Under the pieces are notes generated by a model. That model made no database searches, was not told the DNA's origin, and saw only the letters and a program-made list of their open reading frames with translations. Shown piece by piece: positions 50,650 to 62,884 of a stretch of DNA of 64,000 nt. Every line of letters begins with the position of its first letter. The stretch's first letter is position 1. The position numbers were made by a program, and so were the translations under genes. The DNA is from Sisyra terminalis (Eukaryota; Arthropoda; Insecta; Neuroptera; Sisyridae): assembly GCA_958496175.1 (NCBI GenBank), contig OY292275.1, positions 33,495,701-33,559,700 of the forward strand, written 5' to 3'.

Positions 50650-51980
50650 ATTATTTTTAATGGAATTTTTCTTTAGTCAAATCATAATTTCAAAACCTGT
50701 AACCTTAAATTATTTGTATAAACTTTAACCGGTGTGACAATATAGGGACAATATAGGTTTGTATAATAAAAATATATTTGGCATTTAATAAACTTTTTTA
50801 AGTAAAATTATGCATAATATTAGAATAAAACGTATTACAGTAGTCATTAAAAATAAGCCTAGAATATTTGAAAATTAATCTGTGAAAAAATATTTCCTAG
50901 GCTTGAGTAGTCAGTAATTCATTTGTTATATTAATGTACCAAACAGAAAAAAATCGACAAAACATAAAATTTTATAAGTTATCGGTAAATGAGTTTTTAG
51001 TTACTTTATCACATAAAAAGATTTTAAGTTAGGTATGCACAAAAGCACAATATTTAATAAACCATAGTTATATATGGCTTCATGGAGCAACGATGTTCAG
51101 AATTACATCAGCCGCCACCCTTCAAATAGCTTTAATGAAACTTTTATAATTTCATTCGAATATTTCAGTGTCATTGAAAATAGTCATTAATTTTAATCAA
51201 TATGTGCTTAAAGCGATAATAAGCTTACTTTAATTTATCAAAATAAAATAATTTAAAAATATATTTAATAGAAAAATTAAATAAATGACATAATTCATCT
51301 ACCTTAGCACGAATAGGTACATCTTATTGATAACTCAAAATAAAGAATTATCATAGTTTAATTTAATATTCCGGAAGTAAGGGTATACTAATACCACAAT
51401 TTTTCTAAGCCACTTAAATATTTTCTTTAAAAAAAAATAGTTAAAATTTAGTTTTAACACTTTTATTATTTTGTCATTTATTTATTTATTTTTCATTACA
51501 GTTTTTATCAGAACATCAATAAAGTTTATGAAGTGGTAGATTAATTATATAACAAATAAAATAATTAATTTAATCACAAACAAAGTCTGCATAAATTTCA
51601 AGTTCAGAGCAAAAGTAAACGACTGAAAAAGAAAAAAATATCATTAAAATAACTATTTTTCATTCAAAAAAAATAGTTATTAATCAACATTAATTTTTCC
51701 TTAATTTATTAAGAAAAAAGGACATTCACATAGAGATACTCAAAAAGGTCTTATTCGTCTTATTTATTTGCTCTAATTTCAAATAGCTAAATACCATGTT
51801 ATCTACTTAAATTATCAGCTACATACAAATAAGAAATAATACTTTAGAAAGTTCCCTGTTCAAAAAAAAAAAAGACGTTTAAAATTTAAAATGTTCCAAA
51901 TACTTTTAAAAAATTGCAACGTATTTTTTGAACATGAATAATTTTCAAATGCCTTTTTCTACGAACTCGAATATAACCTT
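50650..51980. other. gene-free AT-rich stretch
   Basis: No supported exon, RNA gene or repeat boundary. Confidence 0.4.
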
Positions 51981-51986
51981 ACAGCC

Positions 51987-52490
51987 GATTGAACACTAAG
52001 GAATCATGAGATAGAGGTATGTGTTGTCTTTGTTACACTCTATCAAAAGTCACGAATTTGCTTGTTTGAAAACGGCGTAAGCCTAAATTGTTAATTGTGA
52101 CAAAATAAAAATACAACTATCTTCTTTTTTATATTTTCGTGAATCAATTAGTGTATGCATCCTGTTACAAAAATTATCTCAAATTAAGTATAATCGGAGC
52201 GGGTAGATCAGATAAATTTTAGTTTGCTAGAACACAACCATTAATATCCCTGTTAAAAAGTCATTTAGAGAGGTGTTTCGAAACCACTACATTTAAAATG
52301 GCTATAATAATCTTAAACGACTTCAAATGGGTTTTTTGTACATTAAAATGCCTTTAAATGACTTTTCATTACCACCTCAATATGATGGAAATGCAACTGT
52401 AATATTGATTGAACATTAAGAAATCATGGGATAGAGGTATATGTTGTCTTTATTATACTCTATCAGGAGTAGTCAATTTTTTCTTTGAAG
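51987..52490 (+). repeat. direct repeat with 420-bp offset
   Basis: 51987-52070 aligns without gaps to 52407-52490. Shared blocks include ATAGAGGTAT, TGTTGTCTTT and ACTCTATCA, with scattered substitutions. Similarity weakens on both sides. It could be an old tandem duplication or the repeated ends of a degraded element. Confidence 0.7.
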
Positions 52491-52499
52491 GTATAGCTA

Positions 52500-53227
52500 G
52501 GTGGAGTTATCAATGGTGGCGAAATACAAATTCAATTAAAATAAAAATTATTTTTTATATATTGAAAGTTCACTAGATGTAGGTACACGTCTTGTTGCAA
52601 AAATTATATAAAATATTTTCAAATAATTTAATTTATAGTTATCCGAAGTTATTCGAAGCAAATAAAGACGTTTATCAAACAGAACAGAACTGAATCTGTT
52701 TGAAGAAGGAGTCGTGAGATCAGCTGCGTCTTTAAACGCAGCCAAATTCTTGGCTGATTCAGAATGCATAGAATTTTAATAATGTTATTATTTAAATATA
52801 TGTTCATTTATAAAATTATATCTTTAAATATGACGATATAAAGAATAGTTAAATATATTCAACGGTATGAAATAAAAAAGAAAATGTGGGAACATATAGA
52901 ACTCAATCATAAAAATTAAGAAACTGATCGTAGCATGTCTGTAGCTCGTTCATATTTATGGCGTTGTTCTTGTTTGTCGCATGCACATATTACCATTATT
53001 ACATTGTTGGGTAATACCATTGTTCTATACAACCGAATTGTAAACAAAATTGCACCCCTTGCTATGATGCACAATATTAATTTTATTTTCTCCTTTTTAG
53101 TCTTTTAATATATTTTTAATATAAATTTTATCAATCAATGTTCCAAATTTGAACTAAGTAATTGTCATTTGTTTCAACTGTCATTTTGATTTCATTCAAT
53201 TGCCAATTTTTGCCATTTACCAGTTAT
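52500..53227. other. gene-free AT-rich stretch
   Basis: No supported exon. The minus-strand open frame 52548-52769 shows no homology or splice context. Confidence 0.35.
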
Positions 53228-53235
53228 GTTGGTTG

Positions 53236-53944
53236 TAGTGTCCAAACGAACTTTCGGGTTCGGCCTAGTTTCAGCCAAAAAAACAAGTTTCGGCATAATT
53301 TCGGTTTCGGCTGCCGTCAAGCTGAACGACCGAGGCCGAAACTGAATTCGTGAGATGAAAATGTTGAGAAATTATTGTATCTCACTTATAATATTAGATT
53401 CTTCAATAATGAATACTGATAATTATCAGCTCATTGAAATTATTTTAAATATTATATTGAATTTCGGTATATAGTTTTTCGGTTCGAAAGAAAACTAACC
53501 AAAGTTTAGAAGAAATTATTTTGTTTTTAAGATGTAACAAAGAGTATTTTCCGGTTTGTGAACCTAAACATGCTAGTTAAAAAGTAATTTTGTTTTATAA
53601 CTTTTTTTATTTAATGTTATTCGTAATTAATATTAAAAAGAAATATTAGGTGTATTTCTTTCAAATCAACCTCTTATTTCAGCATAAATAATTTATTTGA
53701 AATAAGTAATGATAATAGCGATAATCGTATGTAATATTAATGGTAGGCTCAAACATTAGGGACTAAATAAATAATAAATACCTATTGGACTTTAAAGGAA
53801 AGACTGACTAATTATGATTAACTTTTTTTCCTACGAAACATGACCTTATATGGAAGTTTCAGTTTCGGGTGAAGCTGAGACTGATGCTAAAATTTGGTTT
53901 CTGTTTCGGGTTCGGCCGTAAAAATTAATTTCGGTCGGACACTG
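53236..53944. mobile_element. hAT-like element, copy B of TAGTGTCCG family
   Basis: Starts TAGTGTCCAAACGAA and ends, reversed, CAGTGTCCGACCGAAA. It is homologous along its length and in the same orientation to 38322-39036; shared phrases include AAGTTTCGG-type arrays, AATTCGTGAGAT, TTTCTTTCAAATCAACC and TTATGATTAACTTTTTTTC. Flanking octamers agree only at 5 of 8, so this copy looks older. No coding capacity remains. Confidence 0.82.
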
Positions 53945-54199
53945 GTTGACTTTGAATATTTCACGAGTTGTTACTATAAGTTAATATTAATTACTATTTG
54001 CTCCATAAAGTATACTAAACATGCTAACTTCAACAAGCACTTAAAATTGACTCGCTTTTACATGCGCCTTTGAAGGTACATGCGCCTAGGCAGCAGAAGT
54101 TTCTTTGGAAGTGCAATATTTAATTATAGTAGAAATACTTTCTGAGTATTAAATTTTACGACGGATTTATGCGTTGTCATCGAGAGTGAGTAGATGAGT

Positions 54200-54722
54200 C
54201 AAAATTTAGCACGATAAAGTGGTGGGAAGTAGATCAAAAATTAGATTATAAGTTCCGTATCATACAAACAAACGACAAAATGGCCTAATAGAAGCGAGGT
54301 AATAAAAAGAAGGAGCAAATAAAAACCACGTACGACAAACTAAAGTTGATTTTGAGCAAAAATCAAAACTTAGTACTGAAACTAAACTAGTAACCTAAGA
54401 AACAATAACTGAACTTGTTTGGACAAATGATCTCCAACTATGGGGCTCAAGTAAAAATTCAAATCTGCAAATTATAGATCACGGACAATTTCAAATCATA
54501 AAGTTATACTTAGTGCTGTGAACTATAGGAACTAACGGGGAAAAACGGGTACAGACACAATATCTCAAGCAGTTATGACAGCACACATATCATATCGCCA
54601 ACGTCTTATGAAACATTCCAACGAAACAGCAAAAAGAATTTTAAAAGTAGAAAGATATGCGAGATTAAAACGTAACAATATGCTTATTTTAACACTGATA
54701 ACGGATCCGAGTACTCCTTGAC
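54200..54722 (+). pseudogene. 3' end of a jockey-type LINE ORF2
   Basis: Plus-strand frames read EQKSKLSTETKL, ELVWTNDLQLWGSSKNSNLQ (the family's KPIWTYGIQLWG..SN block), then YRQRLMKHSNETAKRILKV followed by ERYARLKRNN (the YxxRLxxHxNxLAxxLL...RLKR ending). Stops and frameshifts interrupt it, and the reverse-transcriptase core is absent, so this is a dead 3' fragment. Confidence 0.8.
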
Positions 54723-54802
54723 TTTACACTTTTCCAGCACAATTTTCATAAATTAATATAAAAAGAATAATCCTTACCTTTTTTTAACGATTACATTACA
54801 AG

Positions 54803-55975
54803 TAGGGATTACAATACCGGAATTTTAAACCATTTGTACAATTTTGTAATACCGGTATTCACAAGTTTAAATAACGTTTTTTTCGATTTTTACTAGAAAT
54901 TTATTAAATTGTCTTTTTTAAATATTCAGGGGTCGTCAACAAAACAAAATAGCGACATAGCCGAAAAATGTGTGGAAGTGTTTAAACCTAAAGTAGGGAA
55001 ACATGAATTATCCCTGAAAGAAGATATTGTATTTATAATGACTGATAGAACAAATCAGCAATTGTGCTATGGTCGTGAAATTCAATTTCGAGTGGTAGAT
55101 GAATTATACGAAAAAATACAGAACAGTAGACTGTAGAACCCAAATACTATGGATATAGAAACTTCTGATTTCGACTTTGAAGAAAGTGAAAGTGATCCTG
55201 ACAATGAAGATAATGATAATATATTTTGTTGAAGAAGATATTGTTAATGCGAATGAAATATTAACTTATCAGAATTGCTTCTTATAGTTGCTCCAGAATT
55301 ACTTCCTCGAAAATTGCTAAGATATTTAAATATTCCCCTGTAAAAAATACTTTCTTCCATATCAAATATAGATACTATCTAAAAATAGAACATATGTTAA
55401 TATTATATTCTGAAACACGTTGGAACAGTTTACTTTTAATAACGGAACGATCTACTCACAACCTATCCACCCTCAGAAGAATTCGGTACAGTTGTAGAAA
55501 ATAATGATGACATTAATGTCGACCGTGAAAAGGGATTGTATTCTGAACAAAAATTAGAATTTGCTATAACTAAAAAAAATTCACTAATTAAAATAGCGTA
55601 CATGCTGAAAGAGCGTTTTTGGTAGCTAATAATTTTTGCACAAAGTTACATTTCAAACATAATGATAATACAATTGATGCATTATACTTTTTAAATTCAA
55701 ACTTCAATAGTATCAAAGACGGAATATTTACACTTTTTTGTGATGTAAATATTTAAGATGTTCCGTGTTCCTTCACTTTGTTATGATTCTTTACATAATG
55801 TTACAATTTCTAAGTTACAAATGGTTTTTCGTGATGTTTACCCTCTCAAAGAAATGCCTTTAATTGCTTTTTTTTCTACAATTTCTACTACCGATATCAA
55901 AACCGGTATTAAGATCTAATCTAAATAATACAACATATCGGTATTGAACTTATGGTCTGATATTGGAATCCGTAA
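54803..55975 (+). pseudogene. hAT transposase relic
   Basis: A plus-strand open segment (54909-55136) reads EDIVFIMTDRTNQQLCYGRE followed by IQFRVVDELYEK, a shortened version of the hAT block with a catalytic-site TDGAS and a downstream QLCYAHGIQLAVVDVLY. A Ser/Asp/Glu-rich stretch follows, and further decayed frames to about 55870 (KHVGTVYF, and EFAITKKNSLIKIAYMLKER). Candidate ends are GGATTACAATACCGG on the left and, reversed, TGATTACGGATTCC on the right, with ACAAG next to both. Frameshifts and stops make it inactive. Confidence 0.65.
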
Positions 55976-55979
55976 TCAC

Positions 55980-56755
55980 AAGACTATAGCATTACGTATG
56001 TGTGTTGAATCTCAACCATGTTGATTTAATATTAAATTAAATTAAAATATTAAATTAAAAAAAAATAGCCTATTAATATGTTATTATTCTTTTCATTATT
56101 CCGTTTGCACGTTCATAAAAGTTATGATCCAAATATCTACGAAACTATCCATTCGTATACGTAAAGCGCGTAAAGCTAAGCCTGGCTTCTATATAACACG
56201 ACCTACCTGACCTACCTCTTTCAACGTTACGTATTTTTGAACAACCTTTTAGCTTATAAAGAATGTAATAAATTCAAAAAAAAATAATATAACATTTCTA
56301 CAGTATTTATAATGTATATATATTTTATTTAACATTTATTCATTACAAAAGTTAAATATCACAGTAATGAAGTGAATTTATAACAATTGACCTTAATTAT
56401 AACGTAACCTGCTTACATTTTTAATATATAATATTTAAATTTCAACAGAATTGGTATGCAATCAAAATTATAACAAGATAAAAATTTCCTTTTCATTAAG
56501 AAAAAAATTCAGAGTAATGCATTTGTACAGATGGTAAAACAGAATAAAATTATACTTAAGTCACGGTAAAGCATTAACAATATTGAATTACGATATTCCA
56601 ATAAACTCCTTTGAACAATAATAATTCTATTTAAAATTGTTTATTTGGCGTAATAACATTATAAAGAAAGCTCATATATTTTTATCAGATTGCCAAAGTT
56701 GAACAATTTTAGTTTTAATTAAAATTATCGTTTCTTGTCATCATAATTTAATATT
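55980..56755. other. gene-free stretch downstream of CD36-B
   Basis: No supported exon; this is the 3' flank of the CD36-B gene. Confidence 0.4.
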
Positions 56756-56761
56756 GCTATA

Positions 56762-56767
56762 TTTATT
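56762..56767 (-). terminator. polyadenylation signal of CD36-B
   Basis: An AATAAA hexamer on the minus strand lies about 55 bases past the TGA stop, a plausible distance for a short 3'-UTR. Confidence 0.5.
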
Positions 56768-56821
56768 TGGTAGAAAATTAAAGACATTTTAAAGATTTAG
56801 CATGGCTGAACATTTTTCTTA

Positions 56822-59800
56822 TCATCCTGAAGTCACTTCCTCATTTTCTAATAACGGTGGTGATGAAACATCGTTGCCCCACAATCGTCGATAGGATAAG
56901 AAAGCGCCAATTAAAAGTATCAAAACTCCAATACAACCAATTCCAATAAATGTATACTCCCCTATTGAAGGAAGAAGTACCACAATTTTAGTCGCACTTG
57001 CTAACTTTGGTGATAATTGAGCTGTTTCACGAAACCACAATGTCGGAATAAACAATTGTGTTAGGTTTTGATATAGGCTAGAAAGATTTACAAGTTAAAG
57101 AAAATTATATTGTAACAATTTAACTTAAGTACCTTAAACCTGGATAACTTTGTATCATAATATTGATTTGTAACTGAGCACGAATATCTAACGGAATTCC
57201 AGTTTTAGGTTCTAAGACTAAATACATTTGATGTTCAGCCTCATTTGGTTTCATTCCATCTACTTTTTGGCTATAACTATCATCGGCTAAATAAAAATGA
57301 GGGTATGAGATAAAAGCAGGAGCACCAAATCTGCATGCAGATACATTCATGGTTCCAGATGGTACGGATTCGCCTCTCGTAAAACAGGCTTCATCTGGAT
57401 ATTTTGTTCCATTGTCAAATACTTCATCTGTTCCAATGTATTTTCTTCCAGTTATTCCTTGAACATCAGCATTTTCCTTATATTCAAGATTCATTGAGCT
57501 AAAATGCATACATAAAAACGATTATTTTGATATTATGGTTGAGAACTTTGAAAGAGATTTAGAAACAGAAAAACGGTAATTCAGTCATAAAAATTAAAAT
57601 TTAGGTAATATATTTATGTAATTGTAGTATGCTATACTACTTGGATATCTGCTTAGAGTCTGTAGGTATTAAGATTTCTGTTTGTAGGTGTTAATTTTCT
57701 GCTATAAAAGAAAACTAACATAACTGAGTAATATAAATTTAAAACTAGGCGAAATAAAACTTGTAAATTTTAACGTTTTTCAAAATTTGGATTCACTGTT
57801 GTTGAGTTTGTTTGTTTGTTACGCTTTCATACCGAAACTACTCAACTGGTTATCATGCAATTTTGTATACACTTTATTCGGCTCATGTCCCTTTTAGATT
57901 GGTCAAAATCTGGCAACGTTGCATTTTCACGTTACACTTTATTTTTAATTTAATTCGCGGATAAATCGGCTCATAAGAAAATTTAGCTTACAATTATTTT
58001 GAAAAAAAAAAGAAGTAAAGAAAAGTAACACCAGAAATATTCCAAGGTAGCTTACGATATGTTTACGCACACCGCAATACACGCAATGTAAACAATCGAA
58101 TAAAGCAAATAAAAATTAATTAAATCATTATTTTACATACCGACAAATATCTGTTATAAACATTGTAACCGTTTCTGCATCATTTATTGGTGGCCATAAT
58201 TCACCTGTTGTTCCGTTCACCATATTACAAGGACTATCATAGTAATTAGTTTCAGTTACATAATCCCATCGATCCATTACTCCAGTCATTGAGAAATCAG
58301 AACTTCCCGTAAACATATTAAATACTCCATCATAAGTTATCGAGTTATTTCGCTAGAAAAAAAAACTAAAGTAATTGAATGTATCATAGCGCGTAAGAAA
58401 TGCAATTTACCGGATAAAACCATCCAAATTTATCGTAAGGCATTTTAACTTGTGTTATATTTAAATCATGTAGCATATCTACCATTTCATCCTCGTATCC
58501 ATCAAATAACAATTCTCGGGCAGTTCTAATAGTTGCCAAGCCTTCACCTTTTTCCTTTAAGATCCAGTCAACAGCAGCAAGAACGAACCAATGTTGATTT
58601 CTTACATAGTATGCAACCGTCTATAATGAATTATATTTAATTATTAATTAAGTATATGTAAACAACGTATTTAAGGTACTAACCGCAGCAATAACATTAA
58701 TATTGACAATTTTGTCATCCAATGTCCCATTAGACATTTCAGGGACAAAATGCCAAACTCTTTTTTGTTCGAAAGTAACTGTATCATTTGGGTTCCATTC
58801 TAAATTTTCTCTATAATGCTTTTCTTCAAAAACATAAGGACCTCGTTCAACAAAGCTCGGTTTTATAGATCTATCTTTTTCAAATTCTTTATAGTTGATC
58901 CAATCAAATAAGTAAATCTCCATGTACATAGGAATTGGTGTAACTATCCAAAAGTTGTAAGACTTGGAGTCAGGAGATAACACCAGTTGCTGTAAAAAAA
59001 AAATATAAATTTAATTATTTTTAGAGAAGATTTCAAAAATAAGAATGGAAGGCTCCAAGAAAAACGAAAGAAGACTAATTGAAATCTTGAACTAATTACA
59101 AAGAAAAATGAGCTATTCTACTTAAAAAATCTGCTCAAGAATAAACAGAAGGTCATGTCTTTTTTAGCGATATCAAAATCAGGCAATGTTTCATTTTCTA
59201 TTTTGTTTTTCATTTAATTCGCATTTTTTTTTTTTTTTTTTTTTGTTAATTCCGTTCACCGAAAACTGCTATATCCGTACATTGAATTTCGTAAAGATCG
59301 AATTGAATGTTAAACAACGAACATTCTTTTGTTAAACTAAAGGAAGTATAGAACAATTCAAGGTCCAATCTAAACGCTCAAACAGTCAATACAATGCCAA
59401 ACATTAAACCAAACGAGCAATTCAACGGACTTGAGCAATTTTGCGCTTGTATAAGACTATGTACAATCATGGATTGTAACTATTAGTAAATGTATTATAA
59501 GTATAATATTAATAAATATTCTCGTATTTATAACCATGTAAATATACTTTAAGCTCTGCAATTTCAATAACTTCCAAAAATAATTGAACGTGTACCTGGT
59601 CTAGGTGTACTATCTAATTTGAAATTTTATATAATTTCAATTAATCTTTTTTCTCACTTAAAAATTTGCTAATCATTAGATAAAAAAACTTATTGGGTGG
59701 AAAGTTCAAAATACTCCTAATATTGCATATAAAAATATACTATACAAATAATGAAGAAAAATTAAAAAAACTTACCGATTTTAATACAGCATTGTAAATG

Positions 59801-59892
59801 AAAGGCCAAGCAATTGCGAAAATCGTTGCAAAAACAGCGAACCCAATTCCAAATCCAAATACCAAACATTTTTTCGTACGAACAGAAGTCAT
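56822..59892 (-). CDS. CD36/class B scavenger receptor (CD36-B), six exons
   Basis: Exons on the minus strand: 59892-59776, 58989-58684, 58620-58411, 58352-58141, 57498-57133 and 57077-56822. GT/AG borders and phases join into one 488-aa frame. Membrane segment 1 lies at about residues 9-32 and segment 2 at about 442-465. The short cytosolic tail contains a PPLLENEE dileucine-like patch. Family signatures: TPIPMYMEIYLFDWIN, ERGPYVFEE, HFVPEMSNGTLDD, KFGWFYP, FGAPAFISYPHFYLAD and DGMKPNEAEH. Unusual: the third and fourth canonical pairs of cysteines are reduced, reading EACFTRGES and SACRFGAP, so the cysteines that form the Cys313-Cys322 disulfide in mammalian CD36 are Thr and Ser here. The gene is a paralogue of CD36-A about 42 kb away on the same strand. 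The role is probably lipid or ligand uptake at a membrane; the subfamily is not decided. Confidence 0.96.
57850..57962 (-). repeat. intronic repeat, copy 1 (CD36-B intron 4)
   Basis: The phrase chain GCTCATGTCCCTTTTAGATT, CAAAATCTGGCAACGTT, then TTTAATTCGC recurs in diverged form in intron 1 of the same gene (59153-59222). The preceding CCGAAACTACTCAACTGG phrase resembles a motif common in dispersed arthropod repeats; that last point is from memory and is inference. Confidence 0.5.
59153..59244 (-). repeat. intronic repeat, copy 2 (CD36-B intron 1), with T21 run
   Basis: GGTCATGTCTTTTTTAGCGA, then CAAAATCAGGCAATGTTTC and TTTAATTCGC parallel the copy at 57.9 kb in the same orientation. A run of 21 T (59224-59244) follows, like a poly-T or poly-A tract of a retroposed sequence. 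Confidence 0.5.
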
Positions 59893-59894
59893 TG

Positions 59895-62880
59895 CAGACT
59901 GTATTTAGTATTTTACAGTCGAATTTAATTTAGCGTGCATTCAATTTCTGTGTGCAGAAAATTTTGTTAGTAACTAATGGCATAAGTAATTTATCGATAC
60001 ACATAGAATTATTATAAATTTTTATAATAATCAGATAGATAATTCAATACCTTCATTTAATTCATTTTCATTTCCCCACTCTTTCATTGTATAGTGGAAA
60101 GTGGTTGCTTATTATTAAATTGATATAATTATTGTTAATGCAAATAAATAATTTTACGTATAAATTTTTTTTCTTCAATTTTGTGCCGATTTAATCAAAA
60201 ATTATACTATAGACAGTGGACTCAGAATAAATTCATTGCACGATTCTTTTAAAATGCATTATTTTATAATGTTTAAGAGTAGGTATAACAAAATAAATTA
60301 GTTCTATTATTAAAGTTATGGATTTTTACTTACAAAAACAACTCCAATGTAATTATACTAATACTGCACTAATTATTAAATTTAAATACAAATCAATACA
60401 TAATTAAATACAATAGATAATAACGTAACTAATCGCACAAATTATTATAAACAAATTTCATTTTAAATTTATATTAGTGAAGAAAAATTGATTTTTCAAT
60501 GATTGAGTTTACACATCAATCAACTTTGGTTAACTGAGATAACCAATATAACTTTCTCATCAATTCTTCCGGTCTTATCTTTTCCATTTAACTGCAGCGT
60601 TCTCTCGTACTTTCACTCATATACTATTAAATTATGGATATATATATATATATATATATACATAAAATTAAATAACTTCGAATTTCAAATACAGAAATTT
60701 CATTTGATTTGATAATCTATAATATAAATGCGTTACAACAAATGCTCTTGCTACAAATAGATAAATTCATAATTTCAGATGTATGTATACATGTATTTAC
60801 ATATTTTTTTATTTAACTAATGAACTTTTAACTGTGATTCATATTTGACCGTACATTGCAATAAAAATCAACAGATCATCTAAAAATTAGTCATATATGT
60901 TTAAAAATGAAAATATGAGATCATATTTCAATTATACAATTTTCTGAAATTTAAATGCAAGAAATGTTCAAAGTAAGTAAACAAAATTAAATAAAAACAA
61001 TATTTCAATTTTACTAGAAAGATTTTTTTTCTCACATTCCATAACTTACTGACTAATGAATATATAATCTGTGTAAGATTTATAATTATCAGTCCTCTAA
61101 AACTCTTTGTAGGCCGACTTCGATCAAAACTAATATTTTTTTAATTATTTAGTTATAATACAAAATAAGAATATTATTTTATAAATAAATAAAGAAATAC
61201 AATTAATTAAATGATATATTATCTAAAATAAAATCGCTTTGACCAGTATTTTACTTTCATCTGATTATATATAAAATATTTGGTCCCTGAATCTAGGCAT
61301 TTGCAAACAACATATTATAGCCATAGTAAAAAGTAAAAAGTGAGGCATTTTCCTTTTTAGAAGAGTCGCAACCATGTCCAAGAATTGAAGACATACTAGG
61401 AAAGACTTGGAATTAATTATATATGTAAAAAAATGAATTAAATTAATCAATACAAAAAAAAAATATTTTCATTAAAAAAAAATAACAAGAAGTAGTAGAA
61501 CCGACAAAAAAAGGAACTAAAGAAAAAAAAATAATCTTAGTAACTAATATCCTAAAGTAACGTAAATAACTAATTTTAAGTCGTCCCCAACCAATCAAAC
61601 TTACCAATTAATTATTTAAAGCATAGAATAATGACTAATAAAAGTCAATTAACAATACTGTGCGAATCTTGTACAACTGCTTGTCTTAATTATTTTTTGG
61701 CTATTTAAATCATTTTTGTTGACTTTGTTTGGCGCCAACTGAAAATTTAGTTATTTCAATAGTTTGGGAGCTTAGTCATAATTAAAATTAATTATTTTCT
61801 TTAGGTTTTCGGTTCTTTATTCCATCAGTTCTATTCTTTTTTAGAAAATATTTGTTTTGTTTTTTAAATTTTAAACTATCTACTTAGTTTTTGTGAATAT
61901 CAATCACAGAATATTTTTGATTTTTAAAATATTTTTTTCAAAGAAAATTTGCTGATATAGCTTACCAAAACAATTGTATTTCTTGCGAAATTTTACTTTT
62001 TTCTTTAGAACGATCAATCGTTCTAAAGATAATCGTTCAATCAATTTCTTAACGATCAATCGAAATAGTATTATAGCTCCTGCTAATCGTACAAAACTTT
62101 TTTCTCAATTTATCGGCGATTGGAAAATATTTAACACATATTGTAATAACTATAGAATTATGTGCTTAGGAAAATTTTAAACTGGTTTTCCGAGTTTCCT
62201 GGTTAATATAATCGTGACCTATTTTCCTGAAACTACTTTTGCAAATGTGTTTTTTATTATTTTTTGAGTTTCCTCGAAAATTCAATCAGAAAAAATGTGA
62301 CAGATAGGCATATATACTGGAGCATTTTATCTATATATCGTAAGTATTAAGCTATTTTCCTCGATTTAAAAAAATAGTAATACAAAGAACAAAACTCATT
62401 CGCCAAAAAAAAATTAGAACCCATTCTTAATAAGCTTTTGTGACAACGAAATTTCGCTACTTGTACAAAAGTTTTTCTCAGATTTTCCATAAACAGTATA
62501 AAAATAAAAAAAGGTTCCTAATTTTTATCTGAATGTTTTGGATGATCTTAAATACTTTCTTCAAAAATTTTCCGATTCAACGCATTTTTAAGGCTGACAT
62601 GATAGATTTTATTCCAAATTTAAGTGTAGAAGTCATCAATTATTTCCTATTTTCCACCCGTAGAAAGAATTTTCATATTTAAGTGGGATCGACTTTAGTT
62701 TATATCTTATTCAAAATAAATAAATAAATATCACAATCGAAGCGTGAAAATTTCGAATTGTTATGAATTCAATTGAAATGAATGTTAAAATATAGAGAAA
62801 ATATTTTAACAAATAACATTAAACTGTTGAAAATAGGATTTTAATTTTTAAATAAAACTATGCAATGCACAAATAATACT
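59895..62880. other. gene-free AT-rich stretch upstream of CD36-B
   Basis: The promoter and any 5'-UTR exon of CD36-B should lie here; a CACACAG acceptor-like site at about 59950 hints at a 5' intron. No further coding sequence is supported. Confidence 0.45.
60638..60660. repeat. (AT)n microsatellite
   Basis: A 23-bp pure AT dinucleotide run. Confidence 0.95.
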
Positions 62881-62884
62881 TATA

